64,000 nt of DNA from JAIBJN01 sp963825255 (GCA_963825255.1 CAWGSF010000009.1:1054001-1118000), one strand, 5' to 3'. Counted from the stretch's first letter, positions 33,466 through 44,220 are shown. Numbers and translations are program-made. The notes: generated by a model not told the origin, from the letters alone.

Positions 33466-36376
33466 ATGGCTGACGCACACACCGACGTCTTCGTCGGTGG
33501 CTACCGAGACATCGACGAGGCGACGAAGGACTTCGACGCGCTCGCGGAGCTCGTCCAGCAGAAGCAGGTGAAGATCGAGGCGGCGATCCTCGTCACGCAC
33601 GCAGAGGACGGGACGGTCGGCGTCCAGCAGACCGCCGACCACCGCGGCCGCAAGGGCGTCGAGTGGGGCGGCGCCGTCGGCATCCTCGTCGGCCTCGCCG
33701 CGCCCCCGCTCCTCGCCGCCACGGCCGTCGGGGCTGCCGCCGGCGGGCTCGTCGGACGGTTCGTCGACAAGCGCGTCGAGACGGACATGCACGACAAGAT
33801 CGGCGAGAACCTGCCGCCGGGAACCGCGGGAATCATCGCCCTCTTCGACGACGCCGATCGGCTCGCGGTCGAGCAGGCGCTCCCGGGAGCGCTCGCGAAG
33901 TCGATCGCGCAGACGGACAAGAAGGGCGTCAGGGCACTCAAGGACGGCCTCGCCGAGGCGATGGGCAAGTTCGTGCAGGACCGGACGAAGCTGCCGATCC
34001 CCGACCGCACCTTCGGCGGGACCGCGGGGCGCACGCTCGACGAGTCCGTCGCCGACTGGATGATGATCGCCGGCCCGAAGCCGCCCGACGGGGCGCCCAA
34101 CGTCCTCGTCGTCCTGATCGACGACGCCGGATTCGGGTCGGTGGACACGTTCGGCGGCCCGGTACGCACCCCGAACTTCACTCGCGTGGGGCAGATGGGG
34201 CTCACCTACAACCGCTTCCACGTGACGGCGGTCTGCTCGCCGACGCGCGCGGCGATGCTCACGGGCCGCAACCACCATCGCGTCGGGCAGGGGTCGGTGG
34301 CCGAGTTCCCGGGGCCCTTCCCGGGCTACACCGCGGCGGTCCCGCAGAGCTGCACGCCCGTCCCTCGCGTCCTCAGGGAGAACGGATACGTGACGGGCGG
34401 GTTCGGCAAGTGGCATCTGACGCCCGGGTACGTGCAGGGGGCGGCAGGTCCCTTCTCGCGCTGGCCGCAGGCATGGGGCTTCGACCACTTCTGGGGATTC
34501 CTCGCCGGCGCCGCCAGCCAGTGGGATCCCATCATCACGCAGGACAACGCGATCGTCGGCATTCCCGAAGGGGAGGAGGGCGCGGAGTACTACTTCCCGG
34601 ACGACCTCACCGACAAGGCCGTCGAGTGGCTGCACGCGGTCCGGGCGCAGGACGCAGAGAAGCCCTGGTTCATGTACTACTCGACCGGCTGCGCGCACGC
34701 ACCGCACCACGTCGCGAAGGAGTGGGCGGACAAGTACAAGGGCCGGTTCGACGCGGGCTGGGACGAGCTCCGCGAGGAGATCCTCGAGCGCCAGAAGAAG
34801 CTCGGCATCGTTCCGGAGGACACCGAGCTGACCGAGCGGCCCGATCTGTTCCCCGCATGGGACTCGCTGAGCGACGCGGAAAAGAAGCTCTATGCGCGGC
34901 AGATGGAGGTCTACGCCGGCTTCCAGGAGAACGCGGACTGGAACGTCGGGCGCCTGCTCGACGCCATCGAGGAGATGGGCGACCTCGACGACACGCTCGT
35001 CTTCTACATCTGGGGCGACAACGGGGCGAGCCTCGAAGGGACGACGACGGGCTCGTTCAACGAGATGACGTTCCTCAACGGGCTCGTCCTCGACGCCGAG
35101 CACCAGCTGAAGCTGATCGAGGAGTACGGGGGCATCGAGGGGCTCGGCGGCCGCGACACCGCTCCGCACTGCGCCGCCGCGTGGGCGCACGCGATGAACA
35201 CGCCGTTCCAGTGGGGCAAGCAGATGGCGAGCCACCTCGGGGGCACGCGCGACCCGATGGTCGTGGCGTGGCCGGCCAGGATTCCCGCGAGCGGAGAGAT
35301 CCGGACGCAGTTCACGCACTGCATCGACCTCGGTCCGAACGATTCTCGAAGCAGCCGGGGTTCCCGAGCCCACACACGTGGACGGGATCGAGCAGGAGCC
35401 GATGGACGGAACGAGCTTCCTCTACACGTTCGACGACCCGAGCGCCGAGGAGCAGCACACCGCCCAGTACTTCGAGATGCTCGGGAGCCGCTGCGATGTA
35501 CAAGGACGGGTGGTGGGCCTCGGCGCGCCTCGACAAGGCGCCGTGGGACTTCTCACCCGAGACGATCCGGCAGTGGGGGCCCGGCTCCGGTGGGATCCGG
35601 ACAAGGATCCATGGCAGCTCTACTTCCTGCCGGACGACTTCTCGCAGGCGAAGGATCTCGCGGGCGAGCACCCCGAGAAGCTCAAGGAGCTGCAGGACCT
35701 GTGGTGGGCAGAAGCCGAACGGAACCGCGTGCTGCCGCTCCTCGGAGGCATCTGCCCGTTCTTCGGGATCCTGCCGCCGCTCCCGAGCGTCACGCGGCTC
35801 GCTTTCGCGGGCGACGTCCAGAACATCCTGCCGTCGCTGGTGCCGCGGATCGCCGGCCGGTCGTACGCGATCGAGGCGGAGCTCGTCGTCCCCGAGGGCG
35901 GTGCCGAGGGCGTGATCGTCGCGAACGCCGACTTCATCGGCGGCTACGGCGTGTGGGTCGACGATCAGGGTCTCCTCCACCACACGTACTCGCTCCTCGG
36001 CGTCGAGACGTACAAGCAGGTCTCGACGACGCCGATTCCGACCGGCGACGTGAACGTGAAGATGCTCTTCGAGGCGGCCGAGCCGAAGCCGGGCTCCGGG
36101 GGCAAGGTGACGCTCTGGGCAAACGGCGAGCAGATCGGGGAAGGCGAGCTGCCGCGGACCGTGCCGTTCCTGTTCTCGGGCGATGCGGGCATGGACATCG
36201 GTCGGGACAACGGCCTCGTCGTCGACCGCGACTACGAGTCCAGGGCGCCCTACGCGTTCACGGGCACGGTGAAGCGTGTCGTCTTCGACCTGAAGCCGGC
36301 GACGACGCACGACGACGAGCAGGCGCTCCACGAGCACGCGGCGATCCACGCGGTCGCGCACGGGGTCGGGGCGTGA
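33466..36376 (+). CDS. Arylsulfatase with an N-terminal DUF1269-like domain (three frameshifts)
   Basis: About 970 residues. Residues 1-165 resemble DUF1269: IEAAILVTHAEDGTVGV, then a glycine-rich hydrophobic stretch (GILVGLAAPPLLAATAVGAA). From about residue 175 (LPIPDRTFGGTAGRTLDES) a full arylsulfatase of the 780-residue AtsA type follows. It has metal-binding LIDDAGFGS, the formylglycine site CSPTRAAMLTG (Cys257), GKWHL, and the DNG block in IWGDNGASLEG. Single-base breaks near 35338, 35493 and 35590 shift the frame, which returns each time. The last 200 residues form the beta-sandwich end. It should hydrolyse a sulfate ester after formylglycine maturation. Ribosome-binding site AAAGGAG. 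The fused N-terminal domain is unusual. Confidence 0.85.
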
Positions 36377-36389
36377 CACGTCGACGACC

Positions 36390-37262
36390 ATGAGCCCCAA
36401 TGAGAAGGATCGCGGCTTCGTCCTCGTCACCGGCACGTCGACGGGGATCGGCGCCGCCACGACCGCTCACCTCGCGAAGAAGGGCTTCCACGTCTTCGCG
36501 GGGGTCCGGCGCAAGGTCGACGGCGAGACCGTGCGGGCGCAGGCTCCGGGGAAGGTGACGCCGGTGATCGTCGACGTCACCGACGAGGCGGCGATCTCGG
36601 CGGCCGCGGCCACCGTGTCGGACGCCGTCGGCGACCGCGGCCTGGCCGGTCTCGTCAACAACGCCGGTATCGGCGTGCCCGCGCCCATCGAGCTCCAGCC
36701 GATGGCCGACTTCCGGACGCAGCTGGAGGTCAACCTGTTCGGCCCGGTGGCGATGATCCAGGCCTTCCTGCCGCTGATCCGGCGGGGCGGCGGGCGCATC
36801 GTCAACGTCGGCTCGATCGGCGGATTGCTCGTCCTTCCGCTGAACGGCGCCTACAGCGCGTCGAAGTTCGGAATCCGGGCCGTCAGCGACGCGCTGCGGC
36901 TCGAGCTTCGCGAGTGGGGGATCCACGTGTCGCTGATCGAGGTCGCTCCCGTCAAGACCGCGATCTTCGGCAAGACCTTCGCCGCGCTCGACGGCCTCGA
37001 GGAGAAGCTCGGCGGAGAGGGCTACAAGCTGTACGAGAAGCAGATCGCGGCGATCCGGAAGGCTGTGGAGAAGGCCGCGGCCGACGCGGAGCCGCCGCTG
37101 GTGATCGCGAAGGCCGTGAACGACGCGCTGACGTCCGACAAGCCCAAGCCGAGGTACCTGGCCGGCCACGGCGGCCGGCAGACGCAGGCGGCGGCGGCGC
37201 TCCCCGACCGGGCGAGGGACAAGGCGCTCGCCCGTGAGCTCGGACTTCCGAAGCCGGGATAG
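36390..37262 (+). CDS. Short-chain dehydrogenase/reductase
   Basis: A 290-residue SDR. The cofactor site is FVLVTGTSTGIGAATTAHLA, the NNAGIG motif follows, and the active site is GSIGGLLVLPLNGAYSASKFG (Ser, YxxxK). The long C-terminal part after VAPVKTAIFGKT (about residues 185-290) is helical and charged, as in the retinol-dehydrogenase-like group. Substrate unknown. 13 bases after the sulfatase stop. Confidence 0.88.
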   Translation: MSPNEKDRGFVLVTGTSTGIGAATTAHLAKKGFHVFAGVRRKVDGETVRAQAPGKVTPVIVDVTDEAAISAAAATVSDAVGDRGLAGLVNNAGIGVPAPIELQPMADFRTQLEVNLFGPVAMIQAFLPLIRRGGGRIVNVGSIGGLLVLPLNGAYSASKFGIRAVSDALRLELREWGIHVSLIEVAPVKTAIFGKTFAALDGLEEKLGGEGYKLYEKQIAAIRKAVEKAAADAEPPLVIAKAVNDALTSDKPKPRYLAGHGGRQTQAAAALPDRARDKALARELGLPKPG

Positions 37263-37278
37263 TCGAAAAGGAGCGAAC

Positions 37279-37965
37279 GTGAACGCAGAGACGAAACCGA
37301 GGGTTCTGATCGTCTACTACACCTTCACCAAGCAGACCGGGCTGGTGGTGGAGGCGATGGCGAAGCAGTTCGCCGAGCGAGGCTGCGATGTGACGACGGC
37401 GCTGCTCGAGTTCACCGACCCCCACCACGGCAAGAAGTTCTCGACGCTGCCGATGCACTGGCCGGTCGTGAAGATCGTCAGCATGCTCCCGGCGCAGGCG
37501 CGTCGAAAGACCGGCGAGATCGACATCCCGCCCGAGGCACAGGCTGGCGATTACGACCTCGTCGTCTTCGGCTCTCCAACCTGGTGGCTGACGACGAACA
37601 TGCCCGTCCGCTCGTACCTCGAGTCTCCCGCCGCGAAGCAGGTCCTCGACGGCAAGCCCTTCGCCGCCGCCTCGATCTCCCGGCGGTACTGGAAGGGCAA
37701 CATCAACGGCATCAGGACGCTGGGGGAGCGCAGCGGCGGCACCTGGGTCGACCAGACCCATTTCGTCGCGGCCGGCAACCAGGTCACGTCGATGACTTCC
37801 TGGCTCGCCTTCATGTTCTTCGGCGGGCCCAGGGGGCACTTTCTCGGCATCCCGCTGCCGAAGCCGAACCTGAAGCCCGACTACGAGGAGCAGGCGCGAG
37901 ACTTCGTCAACCACCTGGTGGACAGCGTGGTTCGCCAGCCCGCGGCCGCCTCGGCTGAGGGGTGA
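37279..37965 (+). CDS. Flavodoxin-like protein
   Basis: A 228-residue protein of the flavodoxin fold: RVLIVYYTFTKQTGLVVEAM at the N-terminus with the phosphate-binding loop (YxxxTKQT), and YDLVVFGSPTWWLTTNMPV (the 90s-like loop with conserved Trp). The GTG start at 37279 has an AAAGGAG ribosome-binding site. It probably binds FMN and acts as an NAD(P)H-linked reductase or electron carrier. It is longer than classical flavodoxin by about 70 residues, with an extra segment after residue 140. Confidence 0.78.
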   Translation: MNAETKPRVLIVYYTFTKQTGLVVEAMAKQFAERGCDVTTALLEFTDPHHGKKFSTLPMHWPVVKIVSMLPAQARRKTGEIDIPPEAQAGDYDLVVFGSPTWWLTTNMPVRSYLESPAAKQVLDGKPFAAASISRRYWKGNINGIRTLGERSGGTWVDQTHFVAAGNQVTSMTSWLAFMFFGGPRGHFLGIPLPKPNLKPDYEEQARDFVNHLVDSVVRQPAAASAEG

Positions 37966-37966
37966 T

Positions 37967-38347
37967 TTGATCGAGCTCATCGAGGGGCTGCCCGAGGGCG
38001 TCATCGGAATCGAGGCAGTCGGGAAGGTGACCTCCGAGGACTACGACCTCGTCGTCGCCCCTGCCGTCGAGCGCGCCCTGGCGGCCAACGAGAGGATCCG
38101 GCTGCTGCACGTCATCGGGAACCGTGTCGAGAGCCACACTGCCGAGGCGCTCTGGGAGGACGCCAGGCTCGGGCTCGCCAACGTGCGGTCGATCGAGCGC
38201 ATCGCCGTCGTCACCGATCTCGTCCACTTCCGGGCGCTGGTCAGAGGCGCCGGCTGGGCGTTGCCGGGCGAGCTGAAGCTCTTCTCGATCGCGGAGCGCG
38301 CCGAGGCGATCGACTGGGTCGGCGAGAGCCTGGGCAACGAGACCTGA
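37967..38347 (+). CDS. SpoIIAA/STAS-like protein
   Basis: A 126-residue protein resembling the STAS-like SpoIIAA family: a beta start (LIEGLPEGVIGIEAVGKVT), DLVVAPAVERALAANERIRL, and VTDLVHFRALVRGAGWALPG. TTG start right after the flavodoxin stop. In the STAS-like family these proteins bind lipids or carry regulatory domains; no phosphorylatable Ser is evident at the anti-sigma-antagonist site. Role unknown. Confidence 0.68.
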   Translation: MIELIEGLPEGVIGIEAVGKVTSEDYDLVVAPAVERALAANERIRLLHVIGNRVESHTAEALWEDARLGLANVRSIERIAVVTDLVHFRALVRGAGWALPGELKLFSIAERAEAIDWVGESLGNET

Positions 38348-38465
38348 GGACACCCTCACCTTCGTCCGAACCGGATGATGCGTCGCGCCTGGCTTCACGG
38401 TACTCAGTAGGGAGCCGGCCAACCTGCGGCCGAGCCCTCGGTCAAAGACGAGAGAGGAGACGCAG

Positions 38466-38636
38466 ATGTGGTGGTGGTTCGGAATCGGCGCCGTGCTGTA
38501 CCTGGTCCTGCTGTTCACCCTCGGCTTCATGACGATCAGGAACGGCCACGGGTGGATGTTCTTCTTCGGGATCTTCTTCCCCTTGCTCTGGATCATCGGC
38601 GCTTTCATGCGGCCGACGAGAGGCGACTACGCGTGA
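38466..38636 (+). CDS. Small two-helix membrane protein, 56 residues
   Basis: MWWWFGIGAVLYLVLLFTLG with FMTIRNGHGWMFFFGIFFP then LLWIIGAFMRPTRGDYA. Two hydrophobic helices (about residues 3-22 and 30-47) joined by a short charged turn. The ribosome-binding site is GAGAGGAG eight bases upstream. Coding bias is strong. No family recognised. Confidence 0.65.
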   Translation: MWWWFGIGAVLYLVLLFTLGFMTIRNGHGWMFFFGIFFPLLWIIGAFMRPTRGDYA

Positions 38637-38670
38637 GTGTTCGCGTGACGAGAACCGAGCCTCGCAGCCG

Positions 38671-39323
38671 ATGAGCAATCGGGACAGGTGGGAGTTCGGG
38701 GCGATACCGCTGACGATCGTCGTCCTCGGAGCGCTCGGAGTGGTTCTCTGGGCCGCGACCCAGGGCCTCTGGGTCTGGGTCGCGGTCGGCGTCGTCGCGT
38801 TGGTCGCGCTGATCGCCCTCGCGATCGCCTATGCGAGGCGACCACATCATCCGCCGGCTCCGGCGACTCCGTCGCGTCCCGAGGGAGCGCCGGCGCCGCG
38901 CGACGACGGGGTGACGCGCGCCCTCGTGATCGTCGACGCGGCCTGCGAGCCGGCCGACCTCGCCGCCGCCCTTGCCGCGCAGGGAACGGATCGACGGACG
39001 GCGGCCTTCGTCGTCGCGCCCGCTCTGGGCTCGCGGACAGCGCGTTGGACCGGCGACGAGCACGCGTACCAGGACGCCGGCGGCACCTCGACGTCACCCT
39101 CGAGGCTCTCGCAGCCCTGAACGTGGAGGCGAGCGGTCACGTCGGGTCGCACGACCCCCTTCAGGCCGCCGAGGACGGTCTCCGCGAGTTCCCGGCGGAC
39201 GAGATCGTCTTCGCCGTGCACTCCACGGAGGAGTCGAACTGGCTCGAGCGCGGCGTCGTCGAAGACGCCCGAGCTCGGTATCCCCTTCCGGTCAGGCGGC
39301 TCGTCGTCGCGCGCTCGGGCTGA
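38671..39323 (+). CDS. Membrane protein with a C-terminal UspA-like domain (one frameshift)
   Basis: Two N-terminal helices (about residues 12-52) followed by a proline-rich linker and an alpha-beta domain: VTRALVIVDAACEPADLAAAL, TAAFVVAPALGSRTARW, then, after a one-base break near 39085, LDVTLEALAALNVEASGHVG and DEIVFAVHSTEESNWLER. The last part has the pattern of a universal-stress-like fold but lacks the G-2x-G-9x-G ATP motif. About 217 residues if repaired. The GAP-family gene follows three bases later. Confidence 0.65.
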
Positions 39324-39326
39324 GAC

Positions 39327-39988
39327 GTGGGCAGCCTGCTCGTCCAGGTCGCGATCTACGGGCTCGCCGCGGCCTTCGCGGCGCCGATCGCGATCGTTGT
39401 CAGCGCCTTGATCCTCGGCAAGTCGACGCGCCCGGTGCTCGGCGCCTGGACGTTCGTCGCCGGCGCGGCCTTCCTCGACGTCGTCTTCGCCGTCGTGATC
39501 CTCGCGGCCGACCTGTTCGAGGAGGGCGGCGACGCCGGTGCGATCGTCGACGTCGGGCTCGGCGTGCTCTTCGTCGCGATGGGACTGCTCGCGGTCTTCA
39601 GGCCGAGTCTCCCGAGAAGGACGCGGCGCGACGCGCGCGCGCCGAGCAGATCGCGACCGCGAAGCTCGCGACCCTGTTCGCCGCCGGGATCCTCGTGCAG
39701 GTGATCAACTTCGACGCGATCGCGGTGTTCGGCGGCGCGCTCAAGGACATCGGCGAGGCGGACATCACGACCGGCCAGGAGGTCTTCGCCACCGTGTTCG
39801 GCCTCGCGATCATGCTGAGCGTCTACTACGTGCCGGTGCTGATCTACGTGATCGCCCCGGAGCGCGCGGTGCCGATGCTCGCGCGGATGACGGAGTGGAT
39901 CATGGGCAACAGCCGGATGATCGAGATCGTGGTCGGGCTCGGCTTCGGCGTGTACTTCCTCGCCAAGGGCCTCGCCGTCCTTCTCTAG
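39327..39988 (+). CDS. GAP-family membrane protein, paralogue 1 (one frameshift)
   Basis: About 220 residues in two parts joined near 39600. The first contains LIYGLAAAF-like helices (LLVQVAIYGLAAAFAAPIAI) and FVAGAAFLDVVFAVVILAA; the second has RRARAEQIATAKLATLFAAG and LPVLIYVIAPERA with a final FGVYFLAKGLAVLL. The six-helix plan and APIAIVVSALILG pattern match the GAP family (sulfolipid-1-addressing protein type), linked in mycobacteria to glycolipid export. GTG start at 39327. A second member lies at 46 kb. Confidence 0.72.
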
Positions 39989-39997
39989 CGCTCCGGC

Positions 39998-41795
39998 ATG
40001 AGCGACCCGAGCGCGCGGCTCGACGGCGCCGAGGGGCCGCCGCCCGCGCGCGTATCGGCGCGGCCGCTCGCCGTTCCGCGCGGCACCGCAGGAGCCGCTG
40101 CTCGCAGCGGGTCGTCCCGGTCAGCGCCCAGCATTCCCGAGTACCGGCCGAGCACCGGCGCGACGCGACCTGCTCGCCGGGGTCACGGTCGCCGCGCTCG
40201 CGCTGCCCGTCGGGGATGGCGTACGCGGAGGTGGCGGGGCTCTCCCCGGTGTACGGCCTGTACGCGCTGCTCCTGCCGGCGGTCGCTCTACACGCTCCTC
40301 GGATCGTCGCGCCAGCTCATCGTCGGGCCGGAGGGCTCGATCTCGGCGCTCGTCGGCGCGGCGGTCCTGCCGCTGGCCGCGGCCGGGAGCAGCGAGGCGG
40401 CGGAGCTCGCGGCGATGCTCGCCCTGCTCGTCGCGCGCCTGCTTCCTCCTCGCCTGGGTCGTCCGGCTCGGCTGGCTCGCCGACTACTTCTCGCGCCCGG
40501 TGCTCGTCGGCTACATCCACGGGGTCGCGGTCGTCCTCGTCTGCGGGCAGCTCGGGAAGCTGCTCGGGATCGACATCGACGCGTCGAAGCCGATCGGCCA
40601 GGTCGTCGAGGCGCTCAGGAGCTCGCCGACGTGAGCGGGACGACCGTCGCTCGTGAGCGCGATCGCGCTGGCCGCGCTGCTCGCTGCGCTCGCTTCTTCC
40701 TCCCGCGGCTCCCGGCGTCGCTGGTCGTCGTCGTCGCCTCGATCGCCGTTTCCTGGGCGCTCGACCTCGCGGACCACGGCGTCGCGGTCGTCGGCGCGAT
40801 CCCGTCCGGGCTGCCGAGCGTCGACGATCCCGACGCCCGCCGCTCGGCGACGTGCGCCGACCTCCTGCCGGCCGCGATCGGGATCTTCCTCGTCAGCTTC
40901 GCGGACGGCATCCTCACCGCCAGGACGTTCGCCGGGAAGCGGAACCAGCACGTCCGCGCGAACCAGGAGCTGCTGGCGTTCTCGGGAATGAGCGCGGCGG
41001 CGGGCGTCACGCAGGGCTTCCCGCTCGGGGCGAGCGGCTCGCGTACGACGGTGAACGACCAGATGGGCGCGCGGACGCAGATCGCCGGGCTCGTCGCGGC
41101 GGGCGCGATCGCGCTCGTGCTCCTGTTCCTCACCGACGCCGATGTCGTACCTGCCCGTCGGCCGTGCTCGGCGCGGTGATCGTCTCGGCCGCGATCGGCC
41201 TGGTGGACCTCGCCGCCTGGCGCGGCCTGGCGGCCGTCAGCCGCTTCGAGGTCGGGATCGCCGCGGCGACGATCGTGGGCGTCGTCGTCGCTCGGCGTCC
41301 TCAAGGCGCTCGACGATCGCGGTCGCGCTGTCGATCGTCGACGTCGTCGGCGCAGCGCACAGCCGCACGACGCCGTGCTCGGCTGGGTCGACCGACTCGG
41401 TCGCTACGGCGAACGTGCAGCTCCATCCGTCGGCGCGCGTGACGCCGGGGGTCGTCGTCTACCGGCTGGACGACCGCCTCTTCTTCGCGAACGCCCGCTA
41501 CGTCAAGGGACGCGTGCGCGAGGCGGCTGCGCGGGGCGCCGGACGCCGGCTCGCTGGCTCGTCTTCGACGCGGAGAGCGTGACGCATGTCGACTCCACCG
41601 GGGTCGAGGCGCTCCGCGAGCTCCCGGCCGAGCTGGGCCGGGACGGCGTCGAGGCTCGTCGTGGCGCGGATGCGACCGTACGTCCGCGAGGCTCTCGACG
41701 CCGCGGGCGTCGCGGAGGTGATCGGCGAGGACCGCTTCTTCCCGACGGTTCGCGCGGCGGTCGCCTACTGCCTGGAGCGCGATGCGACCGGCTGA
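39998..41795 (+). CDS. SulP-family anion transporter with STAS domain (many frameshifts)
   Basis: The product is clear only when pieces from all three frames are joined. Helices DLLAGVTVAALALPVG and MAYAEVAGLSPVYGLYALLL are the SulP signature, then RQLIVGPEGSISALVGAAVL, IFLVSFADGILTARTFAG, QGFPLGASGSRTTVNDQMG, and a C-terminal STAS domain (VVYRLDDRLFFANARYVKGR, then FDAESVTHVDSTGVEAL, to ERDATG). About 595 residues. At least eight single-base insertions and deletions disrupt it, several in G runs (an extra G at 40212-40215, a missing one near 40618). Sulfate, bicarbonate or dicarboxylate uptake are possible roles. Most likely an intact gene in a poorly corrected sequence. Confidence 0.82.
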
Positions 41796-41844
41796 GGCAC
41801 CCCATCATCAAGTGCTCGCCGAGGGCTTCGGCCCGTCTCTAGGT

Positions 41845-42490
41845 CTAGAGGCTGACGGGGGAAGTCGCGATCCAGACAGCCGTGCCGAGGAAGACGACCC
41901 AGCCGATCGCCAGCAGCGCCTCCTGCTGGCGGAGCGAGCCGACCCTCGTCGAGATGCCGGCGAAGAAGAGCGACGCGGAGAAAGCACGACGGCGAGGACG
42001 TACTCGTCGGCACGTTGTTTCGCTGCGCCGGCCGCGTCCGAGTGCACGCCCGCGGCGGCGTCGAGCCGTTCGCTCTCCTCGGCCGCCGCGACGCGGTACT
42101 GCGGCATCGCGAACGGCGACAGCGGCGCGTTCGGGGTTGCGTCAGCGGTTTCGTCGCGAGCCAGGCGGCGACGGCAGGCCGGAACTGCTAGCGCGGAAAC
42201 GCTCGCGAGTAGAAGCTGCGCGAGCTCGGTCGCTCGGAGCACGTACGGTGTCGAGCCACTGGGTGAGGTTGCGATGGCCCTCGACCTGCCTCAGCTGCGC
42301 CGGCCGCGCGACGCCTGCGCGCGCGCGGCTTCGATCCGAATGGCGCGGTCGTCCGGCCCGGACGACCTTTCTGTACTCGACGCTCGACCAGCGCGCGGCC
42401 TGGTAGCTGCTCCAGGCGATACCGACGGCGGCGAGCGCGAGGATGATGGGAGAGCAGGTCGACCCGCCATTGCCTCTCGTGGGCTTCCAT
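41845..42490 (-). CDS. Small two-region membrane protein, paralogue of the gene at 60 kb (several frameshifts)
   Basis: Begins MEAHERQWRVDLLS, then a helix (ALAAVGIAWSSYQAARWSS) and, after a long charged middle part, a C-terminal pair of helices starting SLFFAGISTRVGSLRQQ and ending VWIATSPVSL. The arrangement, with WS-YxAA(K/R)W in the first helix and (L/F)F(A/V)GIST in the second, is the same as in the protein at 60011-60712. About 215 residues when repaired. Broken by several indels, first right after SHH/PII near 42435. Function unknown. Confidence 0.6.
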
Positions 42491-42499
42491 CCAGCCCGT

Positions 42500-43216
42500 C
42501 TACGAGAAGACGTTCACGGCCCGGGCGATCACGAGCCCGACCACCGTCAGCGAGATCAGCGACTGCAGCGCCATCAGGAGCTTCGCCCAGTGGCTGATGG
42601 GCATGACGTCGGTGGGGCTGAACGCCGTGCTCGTGGTCAGGCCGAGGATCGAGGTAGTCGACGTAGTGGGGCCGCCATCCCGGCGGGGCGAACTCGGGGC
42701 TCATGTGCTGCGTGAAGGCGAAGTCGGGGTACTCGCGCTCGCCGCTGGTACCGGGCGAGCGGGCCGCCGCTGTCGAGAAGCCAGTAGAGCAGGCTGAAGA
42801 CGATCATGTTGCCGAGCCAGATGAGCGCGCCGGATGCGAGGAGCGGTTCCGCCGACTCGGTGACCTCCCCGCCCCGGATCAGGTCCGGAGATGAGGATGG
42901 CCGTGGAGATCAGAGCCGCTGCCGCGAGGGCGACCACGAGGGCGAGCGAGACGGGCCGCAGCCAGCGCCGCCGCTCCCGTGCATGCGCGGGATCGGCGGC
43001 GAGCAGCGCGACGAGCATGGCGATCTCGATTCCGGGAACCAGCCAGGGCGGCCCCAGCGCCTCCCGGTCGGGCACGGCCACGCGGAGCGCGATCGTGACC
43101 GCGATGAAGAACGAGATCGCCAGCGCGACCGGCCAGCGTGGCTCGATCGACGTCGGCTCGTCGCCCGGCAGCGGGGTGCGCTCCGGATCTTGAGTCGTCT
43201 CGGTGTCGGTCGTCAC
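42500..43216 (-). CDS. DUF1345-like integral membrane protein (several frameshifts)
   Basis: Starts TTDTETTQDPERTPLPGDEP (GTG at 43214-43216; a longer version up to 43321 is possible), with PRWPVALAISFFIAVTIALR and WLVPGIEIAMLVALLA as first helices. After breaks near 42890, 42750 and 42650, ASGALIWLGNMIVFSLLYWL and LGLTTSTAFSPTDVMPISHW follow, ending TVVGLVIARAVNVFS. The end resembles the potassium-channel-like or DUF1345 membrane proteins. About 238 residues. The 41.8-kb gene follows nine bases downstream. Confidence 0.6.
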
Positions 43217-43377
43217 GCTACGGTACTCCGCTTCCAGAGCTGATTCGCCGGGAGAGCCACCCGGCCGAGACATCATCCACCGATTCACGGGCGGGCGCTT
43301 CGTCCGGTCAGGACGATGCACCGGGACGCCCGGATGATCAGACTAGGCGCTGCGCATGACCGAAAGGAGAAAATGAC

Positions 43378-44220
43378 ATGTGCCGCTGGCTCGCGTACTC
43401 GGGCTCCCCGGTGCGCATCGAGGACCTGATCTACAAGCCGGAGCACTCGCTGATCGACCAGAGCCTCCACTCCAAGCTCGGGGCGGAGACGACGAACGGC
43501 GACGGCTTCGGCATCGGCTGGTACGGCGTCGGGGAGACACCGGGTGTCTTCCACAGCGTCGAGCCGGCCTGGAACGACTGGAACCTTCGCGAGCTGGCGG
43601 GGCACATCGAGTCGCCGGTCGTGTTCGCGCACATCCGCGCCTCGTCCGGAACGCCGGTCCAGCAGACGAACTGCCATCCCTTCCGCCGCGGCCGCTGGCT
43701 CTGGATGCACAACGGGCTCATCGGCGACTTCCACCGCGTGAAGCGGGATCTCGTGCTCCGCGTCGATCCGGAGCTCTATCCCGAGCTCCAGGGCTCGAGC
43801 GACTCGGAGGTGCTTCTTCTTCCTCGCGCTGACGTTCGGGCTCGAGGGCGACCCGCCGGGTGCGGTCGAGCAGGCGGTCGGGCTCATCGAGGCGATTGGT
43901 CACGAGCACGGAGTCGAGCATCCGATCCAGATGACCGTCGCGACGACCGACGGCCGAAGCGTCTGGGCATTCCGCTATTCGAGCGAGGGAAGTCGCGGTC
44001 GCTCTTCTACTCGCACGGGCGTGAGCACGCTGCGCCACACCGCACCCGGAGACTCCCCGCGCTGGCCGAGCTGTCGGACGAGTCGCGGCTGATCGTCTCG
44101 GAGCCGCTCCGCGACCTCGCGGGGGTCTGGAACGAGGTTCCCGAGTCGAGCTACGGCGTCATCCAGGAAGGGCAGGACGAGATGCGGCCGTTCACCCCCC
44201 GGCCGCCTGCGCAGTCGTGA
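43378..44220 (+). CDS. Class II glutamine amidotransferase, YafJ type (two frameshifts)
   Basis: ATG then TGC gives the N-terminal Cys nucleophile (CRWLAYSGSPVRIEDLIY). Seen: NGDGFGIGWYG, VVFAHIRASSGTPVQQTNCHPF, WMHNGLIGDF, and DPELYPELQGSSDSE. A base is missing near 43815, the middle reads in another frame (FFLALTFGLEGDPP), and the frame returns near 43985 for SRLIVSEPLRDLAGVWNEVP. About 281 residues, family-typical. Proteins of this class hydrolyse glutamine or related amides (EgtC- and DUF1933-like). A strong GAAAGGAG ribosome-binding site is present. It may serve in glutamate supply to the decarboxylase one gene downstream. Confidence 0.8.
   Translation: MCRWLAYSGSPVRIEDLIYKPEHSLIDQSLHSKLGAETTNGDGFGIGWYGVGETPGVFHSVEPAWNDWNLRELAGHIESPVVFAHIRASSGTPVQQTNCHPFRRGRWLWMHNGLIGDFHRVKRDLVLRVDPELYPELQGSSDSEVLLLPRADVRARGRPAGCGRAGGRAHRGDWSRARSRASDPDDRRDDRRPKRLGIPLFERGKSRSLFYSHGREHAAPHRTRRLPALAELSDESRLIVSEPLRDLAGVWNEVPESSYGVIQEGQDEMRPFTPRPPAQS

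Noticed and set aside
32416..35373. 985-codon minus-strand frame opposite the exporter and sulfatase
   Set aside because: Antisense shadow: no motif, composition driven by the opposite strand.
39998..41795. SulP gene as a true pseudogene
   Set aside because: Too many single-base shifts in both directions with undamaged motifs and codon bias between them; sequence error is simpler.
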